The notes: a model not told the origin generated them from the sequence alone. Shown: positions 24,987 to 33,685, counted from the first letter of the stretch. The stretch: DNA of 45,336 nucleotides from Shewanella benthica (GCA_023284085.1 JAKVHY010000044.1:1-45336); one strand, 5' to 3'. Numbers and translations are program-made.

Positions 24987-25130
24987 AATGCCAATTTTGT
25001 TCCATACAAAATTTGGCATTTCCTCCGCTGACCCATAAGGCCTGCGATATTCCAGATATCACTCAGGCATTTCCCACGTCCGTGTGGGTCAGATGGGAAA
25101 TGTCTTAAAAGCGTCAGGAACGCTTAAGAC
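24987..25130. other. String of four consecutive hairpins
   Basis: Four stem-loops follow one another without gaps of note. They are AATGCCAA..TTGGCATT (24987-25020, with pairing TTTTGT/ACAAAA inside), GCCTG..GATAT..ATATC..CAGGC (25040-25068), CATTTCCCA..TGGGAAATG (25068-25102) and TCTTAAAAGCGT..ACGCTTAAGA (25103-25129). They may form a structured RNA or belong to the upstream end of repeat copy B. No gene is seen between here and 25315, nor in 24327-24736 apart from the inverted repeat noted above. Confidence 0.65.
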
Positions 25131-25277
25131 CATGGAGGTCAGATGTACTCTTATGAAATCAACAGCCGGCGTCTCGCAGAACCTTCTCAAAATAAAGAGT
25201 GCACATAATCTCGCCACAGGCGATAGGTAACAATGAAGATGCGACCTTCAGTTACGCCACTCAATAGCAAATAACCA

Positions 25278-25316
25278 AAATAGAAAATGTCATCTAGCTT
25301 CATTCGAAGGCTAGAT
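25278..25316 (-). terminator. Terminator of the outer-membrane protein gene
   Basis: ATCTAGCTTC and GAAGGCTAGAT pair around a 4-nt loop (25292-25316), abutting the stop codon of the minus-strand gene. They are followed on that strand by the T-rich CATTTTCTATTTT. This is a likely rho-independent terminator. Confidence 0.7.
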
Positions 25317-25879
25317 TAGAATCGATAGCTGATACCTATACTGAAATTTTGCACTATGAGCTCTTGGATTGGCACATACTGGTATTCCAGGTTAAGGCCG
25401 AGTCCGGATTGAAAGCGTATTCCCCAGCCTACCACGCCATAGAAATCGGTTCCGTCTGTTTCAATACTCTCAGTAGTGCCACTACCGAAAACACCTGAAA
25501 CATCATAGTTAATCTGGTTGGCACTGGCACCTACCTTGGCATACAGGCTATTACTTTCAGATAGTGATATTTGGCTATATATTGCCGCTCGCACGCCTTT
25601 GTAACTGATATGATCTACCGTAGTGAATATGCCAGTCATGGCGCTTACAATACCGCCACTACCACTAAAAACACTGCCCTCTAGACCAAAGTTGTCATTA
25701 AGCATATATCGATAATAAGCATCGATTCCAACGCTATCACCGCCACCGAACTTCCCACCATTGTCGGATTCAAAGTCTTGGCCACCATAGCCAATATTAC
25801 CGCCAATAATATGATTAGACTCACCAGCCACGGCACCAAAACTCAACATAGATGCAATCAATATTGATAACAATTTCAT
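25316..25879 (-). CDS. Small outer-membrane beta-barrel protein
   Basis: The 187-residue precursor has a clear signal peptide (MKLLSILIASMLSFGAVAG, cleavage about residue 19). The mature part has alternating amphipathic strands, such as GIDAYYRYMLNDNFGLEG and GLNLEYQYVPIQ, and the C-terminal aromatic ISYRF typical of barrels recognised by the BAM complex. This fits the OmpA-like/OMP_b-brl porin superfamily of eight-stranded barrels. No periplasmic domain is present. The ligand and role are unknown; relatives are often annotated as 'porin family' or accessory colonisation factor-like. It is a single-gene unit with its own terminator next to the accessory island. The 311-base gap upstream (25880-26190) contains only a GTCGAAAGCGAC hairpin near 25914. 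Confidence 0.85.
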   Translation of the reverse strand: MKLLSILIASMLSFGAVAGESNHIIGGNIGYGGQDFESDNGGKFGGGDSVGIDAYYRYMLNDNFGLEGSVFSGSGGIVSAMTGIFTTVDHISYKGVRAAIYSQISLSESNSLYAKVGASANQINYDVSGVFGSGTTESIETDGTDFYGVVGWGIRFQSGLGLNLEYQYVPIQELIVQNFSIGISYRF

Positions 25880-26190
25880 ACAAATCCTTTTATCTAAAAA
25901 TGGTCATGTATGCCGTCGAAAGCGACGACAGCCAAACAAAAACAAACCAACAACACGGATTTAACAGGCGTAATACTAGGCACCTAAACTGTACCTAAGC
26001 TGAACGAAGGGATTATAAGTCATGCAGGCGTAAATTAGCAGGGTTCGAAACGAGCTTTACCCTTTGTATTTATTAAATAAACTTTGGTTTGTAAATTTCG
26101 CAGTAGACCTAATGTGAATTTAGAAAGTGTCTTGTTGCGGCAGGGTTTGAGGAGAACCATTGAGTCGTATCTCAATGGCTTAACTTCTAT

Positions 26191-26574
26191 TCATCCAAGA
26201 CGAGGGCGCCACGGTTTATACTTGTCCATTATTTCTACAGCAGCTCTAAGGGTTATCGGTTTACATAAATATCCATCAGCCCCTAGCTGCTGGGCTAATT
26301 TTATATCCGGCATCCCGGTTAGTGCGGTTATAATGATTACAGGAGTACCTAGTGTTAACAGGTTGTTTTTAAAGCGTTTTAAAATTTGATAACCATTTGT
26401 TTCTGACATCATGACATCTAAAAAAATAATATTTGGTCGGAGTAAATTTGACATAGCGATGACATCATTACCAGAATTTACCGTCGTAACATGGTAGTCA
26501 TCGGCTAAAATAGCCAGTAATTGGCTTGAGCAAACGGGATCGTCATCTACAATGAGTACGCGAACTTTTTCCAT
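26191..26574 (-). CDS. Stand-alone response-regulator receiver domain
   Basis: A 127-residue CheY-like receiver without an output domain. The acidic pocket is Asp10-Asp12 (VLIVDDDP), the phospho-acceptor is Asp53 (IIFLDVMM), and the switch residues are Thr83 (IIITALTG) and Lys105 (YLCKPI). The protein ends soon after helix 5, so it may act by protein contact, as in a phosphorelay shuttle or chemotaxis-like system. No sensor kinase is adjacent on either side, which makes it an orphan here. Its start at 26574 is supported by a preceding AAAGGGG. Confidence 0.92.
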   Translation of the reverse strand: MEKVRVLIVDDDPVCSSQLLAILADDYHVTTVNSGNDVIAMSNLLRPNIIFLDVMMSETNGYQILKRFKNNLLTLGTPVIIITALTGMPDIKLAQQLGADGYLCKPITLRAAVEIMDKYKPWRPRLG

Positions 26575-26635
26575 TTAAACCCCTTTGACAACAGAGCTGA
26601 CTTTATCAATTTGCATCCTTTCTTTTGCATTCAGT

Positions 26636-26803
26636 CTAGACTTGCAAATCAAGCCTATTTTTTCTTCGCTCTATTAATCGTCTTGTATAGTAACTCAGCA
26701 TCATACTTTGACGCTTCCTGCGCTCTATTCTCTGCCGACGTTCTACTATAAAAACTTTAGTAATTTCAACAGTATCTAATACAATACCTTTAAAATAATT
26801 CAT
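26636..26803 (-). CDS. Possible small Arg-rich ORF (55 aa)
   Basis: The 367-base gap 26575-26941 contains one readable small frame on the minus strand. It starts MNYFKGIVLDTVEITKV, turns very basic (VERRQRIERRKRQ) and ends NRLDLQV. No good ribosome site precedes the ATG, and I do not recognise the family. It may be a real small basic protein or chance. Nothing else is seen in the gap. Confidence 0.2.
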   Translation of the reverse strand: MNYFKGIVLDTVEITKVFIVERRQRIERRKRQSMMLSYYTRRLIERRKNRLDLQV

Positions 26804-26941
26804 ATTCGTTTTATGACTACAATTTCAAATTAATAAACTTTCGAAATATCACAATTAACACTCTGTAAAGTATAGTGCAATTGGGTCATTGCTGTATTTG
26901 CTCTTTGCATAACCCCTTGGAGCAAGTATTCGAAAGTGGCC

Positions 26942-27787
26942 CTACTCTGGTGGAGAGAAAAGTAACCTTGCCCTTTGCTTTAGCGTTAGTCCTGGTGAAA
27001 ACGCTTCGCTAAACATAGACCTCCATTCACTGAAAGTGACGATGAGCGGATTGAAGCTATTAATAGGCTTAGTGATGCCATACTCCACCGTCTCTTCCTC
27101 TTTGACATAGGTACCAAACATGCGATCCCAGATGATCAACACGCCAGCATAGTTCTTATCTATATATTGAGGATTACGACCATGATGCACTCTATGATGT
27201 GACGGCGTATTGAATATCCACTCAATTGGACCTAAGGTTTTGACCGCCTGAGTATGAACGAAAAACTGTAGCCCCAAGTTGAGCAATACCACGAATACCA
27301 CCCAGTTTGGATCGAAGCCGACCACCACTAACGGCACCCAGAATACCCACATTCCCGCCAAGGGGTACATCAGAGATTGTCTGAATGCGGTGCTGAAATT
27401 CATACTTTCCGAACTGTGATGGGCTACATGGGCAGCCCACATCCAACGTATCCTGTGGCTGCCACGATGGAACCAGTAGTAACAAAAATCCTGGGCTATC
27501 ATGAGTAACACAAAGTTGATGGCATTCATCTCGATATCAAATAAGCGCCAACCAAAAAACATCAGATAGAGTTTAGCTATTAGCAGACCCGTTAAAATAT
27601 CCGCCCCTTGATGCATTCCGGCCAAACCGAAGTTGCACAAGACCTCGGGGAGATGATAACGGGCACTATGGGGTAGTTTCTTCCGCCTATCGCCCAGATA
27701 CCATTCCAGCAAGATGCAGATAAAGAAGATAGGTGCCAGCACGATAAGTAGCATCTCAGGGTGAGCGATCAGTGTACTAAATTCCAT
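26942..27787 (-). CDS. Sterol desaturase / fatty-acid hydroxylase superfamily protein
   Basis: An integral membrane diiron enzyme of 281 residues. The histidine-rich metal motifs are HRGSHR, HVAHHSSE and HRVHHGRN, spaced as in the superfamily, within about four to five membrane helices. Flanking blocks DFCYYWF and GVLIIWDRMFGTY are typical of the bacterial branch. Bacteria seldom make sterols, so the substrate is more likely a fatty acid, lipid or ether lipid; it cannot be named from sequence. It stands alone on the minus strand, about 150 bases downstream of the DUF2804 gene, which may be co-transcribed. Confidence 0.92.
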   Translation of the reverse strand: MEFSTLIAHPEMLLIVLAPIFFICILLEWYLGDRRKKLPHSARYHLPEVLCNFGLAGMHQGADILTGLLIAKLYLMFFGWRLFDIEMNAINFVLLMIAQDFCYYWFHRGSHRIRWMWAAHVAHHSSESMNFSTAFRQSLMYPLAGMWVFWVPLVVVGFDPNWVVFVVLLNLGLQFFVHTQAVKTLGPIEWIFNTPSHHRVHHGRNPQYIDKNYAGVLIIWDRMFGTYVKEEETVEYGITKPINSFNPLIVTFSEWRSMFSEAFSPGLTLKQRARLLFSPPE

Positions 27788-27936
27788 CAGACGTCCTTGC
27801 TGTTATTTTTATTGTTATTTTTTCTAAAACTGATTATTAATACTGACTCTTATTGCTGTTTGTGAATACTCGCAGTGAATTAAGTCAGGCTCTCTGCACC
27901 CAAGAGTACTCAGTGATGCCTAAGCTAAACTCGGCT

Positions 27937-29013
27937 CTACCAGCGGGCAAAATGGTCTTCGGTGAGGCCCATGACATTGTGCAAGGTATGCTTGTTACCT
28001 GAGTTATCTATGATCTGGCCAGAATAGTGGCCAACATACTGCCTGAAGTTACTCTTTAACAGCCAGAGGTTTAGTTTTTCTGAGCGGCAGTTTTGGGGCT
28101 GAAAACTCAGATCTATTTGACCATTATCGGAATAGATACGCCAAATCGCTGCCGGCTTAGATTCAGCACTGCCAGCATCTCGGGTAAACTCGAAATGTAC
28201 CGGACCTAACAGGTGCCGCTCGCCATTGACCCAAAATACATTTTCACTGGCACCGGTCTCATTCACACCGGCGGCGAGGTTTAAGCCTATGATCCCATCT
28301 TGTGTATGGGCATTGATGCTCGCCCAACGCCAGCTCGTCTCACGACGCATATATCCGGCGGAAAAATCGTATCCCGCCAATGCCTGGTTGAGTGGTTGAG
28401 GCTCGTCGTGAATGGTCAGGTTTCCCTTAGGCTTTAAGCCATTATGTTTCTGAGTATAGGTCCAGCCACTGTATCCCGTCGGGGTACAGAGTGAGATGGG
28501 CAGACTCAAGGGAGGTGATTCGAGTTCAAGTTCTGCCTCGATAGACTCAGTTGAGATAGCCAGATGCCACACACCCTCGCGCAAGTTAAACTCAATGCTG
28601 CCTTTTTTACTGCTGATCTTAGCGCTGCCCGACAGTGGAGAAGGCTCCATCTGATAGCCCACTCCCGGAGGTTTGAGCCAAGATGTTTCCGTTATTTGAT
28701 TCTTACTGATGTCATAGAGATAGCAAAAAGCACTGCCGACATAGCGAATATCTGCGATGGCGACACCTATGATGTATCCGGGTGTCACCAGACTAACAAA
28801 TTGAAACTGTTTGAAATGAAAGTGCTTCTTCAAAGATGAAACTGGCTTATCCATCTCATTGAAATAGGCGAACTTGTCTAGCGCTAAGTCTGCTACTGGC
28901 CCATCAAAATAACCAAAAATAGGCTTACCTTGATCATCCATGAGTTCCTTCGGTGCTGCCATTGTTGATATTTTATTAGCTTGCCAAGCGGAGCTAGTCT
29001 GCGCTGATCCCAT
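27937..29013 (-). CDS. DUF2804 family protein
   Basis: A protein of 358 residues (start at the ATG at 29013, with CAGGA eight bases upstream; an in-frame extension to 29091 adds 26 non-family-like residues). The family is of unknown function. Recognisable blocks are GKPIFGYFDGPVADLAL, YIIGVAIADIRYVGSAFCYL, RRETSWRWASINA, GLNLAAGVNETGASENVFWV and the terminal VMGLTEDHFARW. No signal peptide or membrane helix is seen, and the composition suggests a beta-rich soluble fold. It lies upstream of the sterol-desaturase-type gene on the same strand and divergent from yajG, so a lipid-related role is conceivable but unproven. Confidence 0.85.
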   Translation of the reverse strand: MGSAQTSSAWQANKISTMAAPKELMDDQGKPIFGYFDGPVADLALDKFAYFNEMDKPVSSLKKHFHFKQFQFVSLVTPGYIIGVAIADIRYVGSAFCYLYDISKNQITETSWLKPPGVGYQMEPSPLSGSAKISSKKGSIEFNLREGVWHLAISTESIEAELELESPPLSLPISLCTPTGYSGWTYTQKHNGLKPKGNLTIHDEPQPLNQALAGYDFSAGYMRRETSWRWASINAHTQDGIIGLNLAAGVNETGASENVFWVNGERHLLGPVHFEFTRDAGSAESKPAAIWRIYSDNGQIDLSFQPQNCRSEKLNLWLLKSNFRQYVGHYSGQIIDNSGNKHTLHNVMGLTEDHFARW

Positions 29014-29198
29014 TAAACACATCCTGTATAGAATTTGAACTTTTACTCTAACCTGATGGGATTCGAGATTAAAGTCAAATCTTAGATTCATTTTAGCTTA
29101 AGAAGCTGGGCAAGCAGACTAGCTGTGGAAACCAAAATCATTTCTGGTATGCTGACACCACCTAGTTTTTGATAATACTCAAATAAGAAAATCAGCAC

Positions 29199-29765
29199 AT
29201 GAAACGTCTCATTCTATTGTTCACCGCATCCGTTTTACTCTCGGCCTGTGCCAACCAAACTCCGAGTCATATCGCCTTGAATCCACAAGTGCCTGAGGTT
29301 CAAAAACAAACTAATTCTCATCAGACACTTGCCATCGAGACAATAGATACTCGTTCGGCCAATTTCATCGTGAGATTTAACAATGGTGACGATGCGGCCA
29401 AACTAGTCAGTCCTTCAGAGGCCCCAAGAAAGCAGATTGATCGTGTCTTTCGTGCAGGATTTACTCAAGCGGGTTATCAAATAGATCCAAGCTCAGTCAA
29501 GCATATGCAGATACAGTTAGAGCAGCTGCTCACCGATGTGACTGAATCGACCTTCGGTTTCGAGGCCAAGAGCAATATCATCATTAATGTTATCGTCAAA
29601 AATAGCAGCCAAGAGTTGACCAAACGTTACTCGGCTCGAGGCAGATTATCGGGCCCCTTTAGTGCCGATTTTGCCACTTTAGAGCTTGAGATGAATAAAT
29701 TACTCGGCCAACTCAGCGGCGAGATACTCAACGACCCTGAGCTCAATCAATTTATCCAACAATAA
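29199..29765 (+). CDS. yajG: YajG-family lipoprotein
   Basis: The 188-residue precursor has a lipoprotein signal ending LLSACAN (Cys17). The mature protein matches the YajG family: HIALNPQVP, IETIDTRSANFIVRF, and the region QIDRVFRAGFTQAGYQI. Its function is unknown; in E. coli yajG is just upstream of ampG, and the same grouping is kept here with a cyclophilin gene and a small gene between. It starts the plus-strand run yajG-ppi-(109 aa gene)-ampG; the 50-base gap to the cyclophilin gene suggests co-transcription. Confidence 0.92.
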   Translation: MKRLILLFTASVLLSACANQTPSHIALNPQVPEVQKQTNSHQTLAIETIDTRSANFIVRFNNGDDAAKLVSPSEAPRKQIDRVFRAGFTQAGYQIDPSSVKHMQIQLEQLLTDVTESTFGFEAKSNIIINVIVKNSSQELTKRYSARGRLSGPFSADFATLELEMNKLLGQLSGEILNDPELNQFIQQ

Positions 29766-29815
29766 TCGGCGCTAAGCCAGTTCCAGAATAATTTTGAACT
29801 AAACAGGGAAGCCCT

Positions 29816-30412
29816 ATGTTCCGTAGAATAAGCACATTATTGATGCTCGGCTTGAGCATGAGTCTAAGCTCCATGGCCTTAGCCATAGATATTCAACCTA
29901 ATACTCTTTACCCTCAAGTTGAGCTCGACACCAGCATGGGAATAATTGTGGTGGAGCTGGACAGAACCCGAGCCCCTATCACAGTGGATAACTTTCTCAC
30001 TTATGTGGTTAAGGGTCATTACAACAACACCCTCTTCCATCGTGTCATCAATGACTTTGTGGTTCAAGGCGGTGGACTCGACCTTAAACAGGAAGAGAAG
30101 CCCTATGATGCCCCTATCGTTAACGAATCGGGTAATGGGTTATCGAACAGCTTCGGCACTATCGCCATGGCAAGGGATAATGATCCTCACTCGGCCACCA
30201 GCCAGTTCTATTTCAATGTTGCAGATAATGAGCGCTTAGATCCGTCATCGAGACGTTGGGGCTATGCCGTCTTTGGTGAAGTCACCCAAGGTGAAGAGGT
30301 GCTTGTAGCAATGGCTGCCGTGGCGACAGAACACAACAATAAGCTAGACTGGCCTGACTTTCCTATTGAAGACATCATTTTAAAGAAAGCGACGCTGTTA
30401 CCTCGGAAATAG
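29816..30412 (+). CDS. Periplasmic cyclophilin-type peptidyl-prolyl isomerase
   Basis: A 198-residue proline cis-trans isomerase with a cleavable signal peptide (about residues 1-23, ending SSMALA). The cyclophilin core shows TRAPITVDNFLTYV, NNTLFHRVINDFVVQGGG, FGTIAMARDNDPHSATSQFYFNVADN and WGYAVFGEVTQGEEVL, which include the active-site Arg and Gln-Phe residues. As in many bacterial cyclophilins, the tryptophan that binds cyclosporin is not evident. By export and size it corresponds to PpiA-like enzymes. It follows yajG closely. Confidence 0.95.
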   Translation: MFRRISTLLMLGLSMSLSSMALAIDIQPNTLYPQVELDTSMGIIVVELDRTRAPITVDNFLTYVVKGHYNNTLFHRVINDFVVQGGGLDLKQEEKPYDAPIVNESGNGLSNSFGTIAMARDNDPHSATSQFYFNVADNERLDPSSRRWGYAVFGEVTQGEEVLVAMAAVATEHNNKLDWPDFPIEDIILKKATLLPRK

Positions 30413-30574
30413 CACCTAAATAGATATTTAAACTTAATCAGTACCCAAATAAGTAACTAAAAAATATAGCCAAAAATGAATTCAATTCAAAAACGTTCAA
30501 TATATTTCACAAATATTGTTCAAGGTTTAATTTTTAGTCCTATACTGATTACGTTGTAATAAGGAGGCGATTTG

Positions 30575-30901
30575 ATGACCCCAACTGAGTTCATCGATAA
30601 TAAAGCGCCCCAGCTGGCCCAATATGGAAAAGCCTTGCTGAGTGATCAGCTCGATTTTAATGAGGTCCAGTTATATCTATGGGACACCCTAGAAGAATGG
30701 CAACAGTTCAATCATCAGGGTGACGCGCAGTCAGATACGGAGAGAGTGTTCTGGCATCTACTGCATGCTTTTGACAAATGGCCCGATTGGATGATCCGCG
30801 GCAATCAATACCTGCGTAAGCAAGTTGATGAATGTTGTGATTATCTTAATCTTGGTGGCCAAGTGCCAAATAACTGCATTGGTATCAGACCGAACTCCTA
30901 A
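30575..30901 (+). CDS. Small hypothetical protein (108 aa)
   Basis: I do not recognise the family. The ATG at 30575 is supported by a near-perfect AAGGAGG ribosome site ending eight bases upstream; a TTG directly before it is the alternative. The protein starts MTPTEFIDNKAPQLAQY and is acidic and rich in Trp (EEWQQF, VFWHLLHAFDKWPDWMIRG), ending with a Cys pair (DECCDYLNLGG). It looks like a compact helical cytoplasmic protein. A promoter-like AT-rich stretch of about 160 bases and a downstream terminator suggest its own unit. Confidence 0.75.
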   Translation: MTPTEFIDNKAPQLAQYGKALLSDQLDFNEVQLYLWDTLEEWQQFNHQGDAQSDTERVFWHLLHAFDKWPDWMIRGNQYLRKQVDECCDYLNLGGQVPNNCIGIRPNS

Positions 30902-30943
30902 CGCTCTTTATCTTTATTCTAAGAGCAGAACAAACGTAAACCC

Positions 30944-30976
30944 AAAGCCCGAACCTTAACGTTTGGGCTTTTTTTG
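30944..30976 (+). terminator. Terminator before ampG
   Basis: AAAGCCC (30944-30950) pairs with GGGCTTT (30965-30971) and is followed by TTTTTTG. This is a good rho-independent terminator closing the yajG/ppi/small-gene run. Confidence 0.85.
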
Positions 30977-31047
30977 TGCCGACTTAAACTAGTCATTTGA
31001 ACTATTTGGTATTAAGCTAGGTCGATTAGTATCTCTTAAGTCTCCCT

Positions 31048-32481
31048 ATGTCCTCTTCTGTCTCTTCCAAGCTTGACCAAGTCAAAGACGCTTTCTCGAT
31101 TTACTGCCACAAACGTGTCTTAGTCCTGCTTCTACTCGGTTTTTCCGCCGGTCTGCCCTTAATGTTGGTGTTCTCGACACTGTCATTCTGGTTAAGAGAA
31201 TCGGGCATAGACAGAACTGCCATCGGATATTTCAGCTGGATTGCCCTCGCCTACGGATTCAAGTGGGCCTGGTCCCCCTTAGTAGACAGACTCTCTCTGC
31301 CCATCTTCACCAGGCTACTCGGTCGCAGACGAGGCTGGATGCTATTTGCTCAAATACTCTTGGTGGGAGCCATTTTAGGCATGTCTTTCAGCGATCCAGT
31401 CAAAGATCTTGAGAGACTGGCACTGTTTGCCCTCATGGTCGCCTTTGCCTCCGCCACCCAAGATATCGTCATCGATGCCTTTAGAATCGAGTCTGCACCA
31501 GAGAAGATGCAGGCCGCTCTCGCGGCGGCATATCAAGTGGGCTATCGCAGTGCGATGATCATTGCCACCGCGGGCGCATTGACCATTGCGGCTTGGGTCA
31601 CCCCGGGTAACGATGAATACAACCTATTGTCCTGGCAGATAGCTTATATGATCATGGCAGGCCTGATGTCCGTCGGCATTCTGACCACACTATTTTGTAA
31701 GGAGCCGGACGTAGAGGTTAAGCAGGCCAACGAGCAAGAGCAGCTCATTATGCAAGATTTGAAGCAACGCTACCCTAAGGTCATCGCCAATACCTTATCT
31801 TGGCTATACACGGCCAGCGTGTTGCCATTTATGGATTTTTTCAAGCGCTATGGGCGCAACGCCATACTGATCTTATTGCTGATATCCTGTTACCGCATCT
31901 CAGATATCGTCATGGGGATCATGGCAAATGTATTCTATGTTGATATGGGCTTCACTAAGACAGAGATAGCGACAATCAGTAAGATTTATGGCCTGATCAT
32001 GACGCTAGTCGGTGCTGGGTTTGGCGGTTTATTGATTGCCAGATATGGCACCATGAAGATACTCTTCATCGGCGCCTTGTTGGTGGCTGTGACTAACTTA
32101 CTCTTCGCCTGGCAAGCAGTAATAGGTTATAACGTGCCATTTTTAACCTTGGCAATTTCCATCGATAATTTCAGTGCAGGCATTGCCACTGCAGCCTTCA
32201 TCGCCTATCTATCCAGCTTAACGAGCACAGGATACAGTGCGACTCAATACGCCCTACTCTCATCCATCATGTTACTTTTCCCTAAGTTCATCGCCGGATT
32301 CTCCGGAGTCTATGTCGATAGCTTCGGTTATGTGAACTTCTTCATCGCCGCCAGCCTTATCGGCTTTCCTGTTCTACTGCTGGTGTATATTGTCGATAAA
32401 CGCACACGCCATGATGAGCTGAATAAGGTTAATGACGCCATGGAAGAAGAATCAAATGAAGCTTCGGTGACTAAGACTTAA
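31048..32481 (+). CDS. ampG: AmpG-family muropeptide permease (MFS)
   Basis: AmpG imports GlcNAc-anhydroMurNAc peptides from the periplasm for cell-wall recycling, using the proton gradient. The 477-residue protein has about 12-14 membrane helices. Family blocks include LLLGFSAGLPLMLVFSTLSFW, AYGFKWAWSPLVDRL, LGRRRGWML, SATQDIVIDAFRIE and AAYQVGYRSAMI. The gene is followed by decayed tandem copies of parts of itself. No ampR, ampC or ampD is adjacent, so a link to beta-lactamase induction is not shown here. Confidence 0.95.
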   Translation: MSSSVSSKLDQVKDAFSIYCHKRVLVLLLLGFSAGLPLMLVFSTLSFWLRESGIDRTAIGYFSWIALAYGFKWAWSPLVDRLSLPIFTRLLGRRRGWMLFAQILLVGAILGMSFSDPVKDLERLALFALMVAFASATQDIVIDAFRIESAPEKMQAALAAAYQVGYRSAMIIATAGALTIAAWVTPGNDEYNLLSWQIAYMIMAGLMSVGILTTLFCKEPDVEVKQANEQEQLIMQDLKQRYPKVIANTLSWLYTASVLPFMDFFKRYGRNAILILLLISCYRISDIVMGIMANVFYVDMGFTKTEIATISKIYGLIMTLVGAGFGGLLIARYGTMKILFIGALLVAVTNLLFAWQAVIGYNVPFLTLAISIDNFSAGIATAAFIAYLSSLTSTGYSATQYALLSSIMLLFPKFIAGFSGVYVDSFGYVNFFIAASLIGFPVLLLVYIVDKRTRHDELNKVNDAMEEESNEASVTKT

Positions 32482-32550
32482 CGCTTTCAGTTAACGGCTG
32501 TTGATATTTTTAAAGTAAAAACAAAAAAGACGCTTAAAATGCTGTTTTTT

Positions 32551-32965
32551 TTAAGGTTAATGTATTCTATGTCGATATGAGTTTCACTAAAACAGAGATA
32601 GCGACAACCAGTAAGGTGACGCTAGTCGGTGCAGGGTTTTGTGGTCTAGATACGACAGTATAAAATCAAACTTCGGTGACTAAAACTTAGCATTTTCATT
32701 TGAAGGCTGTTGATATTTTGCTTTCATTTAAAAAAAAAGACTCTTAAAGTGCTGTTTTTTTTAAGGTTAATGTATTCTATGTCGATATGAGTTTCACTAA
32801 AACAGAGATAGCGACAACCAGTAAGGTGACGCTAGTCGGTGCAGGGTTTAGTGGTCTAGATACGACAGTATAAAATCAAACTTCGGTGACTAAAACTTAG
32901 CATTTTCATTTGAAGGCTGTTGATATTTTGCTTTCATTTAAAAACAAAAAGACTCTTAAAGTGCG
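32551..32965. repeat. Two 210-bp tandem copies of ampG-derived pseudogene fragments
   Basis: Units 32551-32760 and 32761-about 32965 are nearly identical. Each joins a piece of ampG (from 31927; AATGTATTCTATGT, then GACGCTAGTCGGTGC after a ~15-bp deletion) to the gene's last codons and 3' flank (CTTCGGTGACTAA, GGCTGTTGATATTTT). They are internally deleted copies of the ampG 3' half plus downstream DNA. Each ends in a terminator-like arm (AAAAGACTCTTAAAGTGC). None can be translated usefully. The 526-base gap between ampG and yajQ consists almost wholly of these. Confidence 0.92.
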
Positions 32966-32984
32966 GTCCTTTAAGCGTCTTTTA
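32946..32984. terminator. Bidirectional terminator between ampG and yajQ
   Basis: AAAAAGACTCTTAAAG and CTTTAAGCGTCTTTTA pair around a short loop with one mismatch, flanked by A- and T-runs, so it can serve both the plus-strand ampG and the minus-strand yajQ. The right arm pairs perfectly instead with AAAAGACGCTTAAA at 32525-32538, just after ampG. That suggests the ancestral partner arms were separated by the repeats. Confidence 0.8.
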
Positions 32985-33007
32985 TCTTAATTTTTTCGAA
33001 GAAAAAA

Positions 33008-33493
33008 TTAATCTCTGAAGTTATTAAACTGGAATGGTTGACCTAAATCGGCTTCACGAGCCAGTGCCATCACGGCCTGCAGATCGTCACGCTTCTTACC
33101 TGTGACACGAACCGAATCTCCTTGAATTGAAGATTGAACTTTAATCTTACTGTCCTTTATCTTCTTAACTAACTTCTTAGCAATTAAGGTTTCGATGCCT
33201 TCTTTGAAATTAACTTTCAATGAGAAGGTTTTTCCGCTGTGAACCGCTTTATCATCGACATCCATAGATGCCGGATCAACGTTACGCTTACTCAACTGCA
33301 TGCGTAAAATATCGACCAATTGTTGGCACTGAAAGTCATCCTCAGCAGATAGCGTCACGATATGATCTTTATATTCGATGCTCGCTTCTTTGCCGCGAAA
33401 GTCGAAGCGACTCTTAAGTTCACGTACCGAGTTATCGACCGCATTACGTAGTTCAACTTCGTCGACTTCAGAAACTATATCCATTGATGGCAT
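33008..33493 (-). CDS. yajQ: YajQ-family nucleotide-binding protein (UPF0234)
   Basis: A 161-residue cytoplasmic protein with two ferredoxin-like domains. The start is the ATG at 33493 (MPSMDIVSEVDEVELRNAV), the family's usual N-terminus, with AGGA upstream; an in-frame extension to 33526 is unlikely. Conserved blocks are SRFDFRGKEASIEY, GKTFSLKVNFKEGIE and QVMALAREADLG-like LQAVMALAREADLGQPFQF. Family members bind nucleic acids or nucleotides, and a Xanthomonas member binds cyclic di-GMP; the role here is not settled. It is convergent with ampG. Confidence 0.94.
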   Translation of the reverse strand: MPSMDIVSEVDEVELRNAVDNSVRELKSRFDFRGKEASIEYKDHIVTLSAEDDFQCQQLVDILRMQLSKRNVDPASMDVDDKAVHSGKTFSLKVNFKEGIETLIAKKLVKKIKDSKIKVQSSIQGDSVRVTGKKRDDLQAVMALAREADLGQPFQFNNFRD

Positions 33494-33685
33494 TTCGAGT
33501 GTCCTGTTAGCATATTTTAGTGGCACTAGTTTACCGTATTTCAGTTATATAGGTTATATAAACAGGCTGACTTCTTTCATCGGCATATTAATTCTGCTTA
33601 ATAACCCCTAGAAACGATAGTTTAATAGTGACAAGAGCTCGCCATTTTTTTATGATAAAAAAAACAACAAGACACATAAGAAATT

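Noticed and set aside
24821..25036. Repetitive open frame in repeat copy B
   Set aside because: The apparent repeats in the peptide are only the 32-bp DNA units read in frame; there is no ribosome site and no similarity to a protein.
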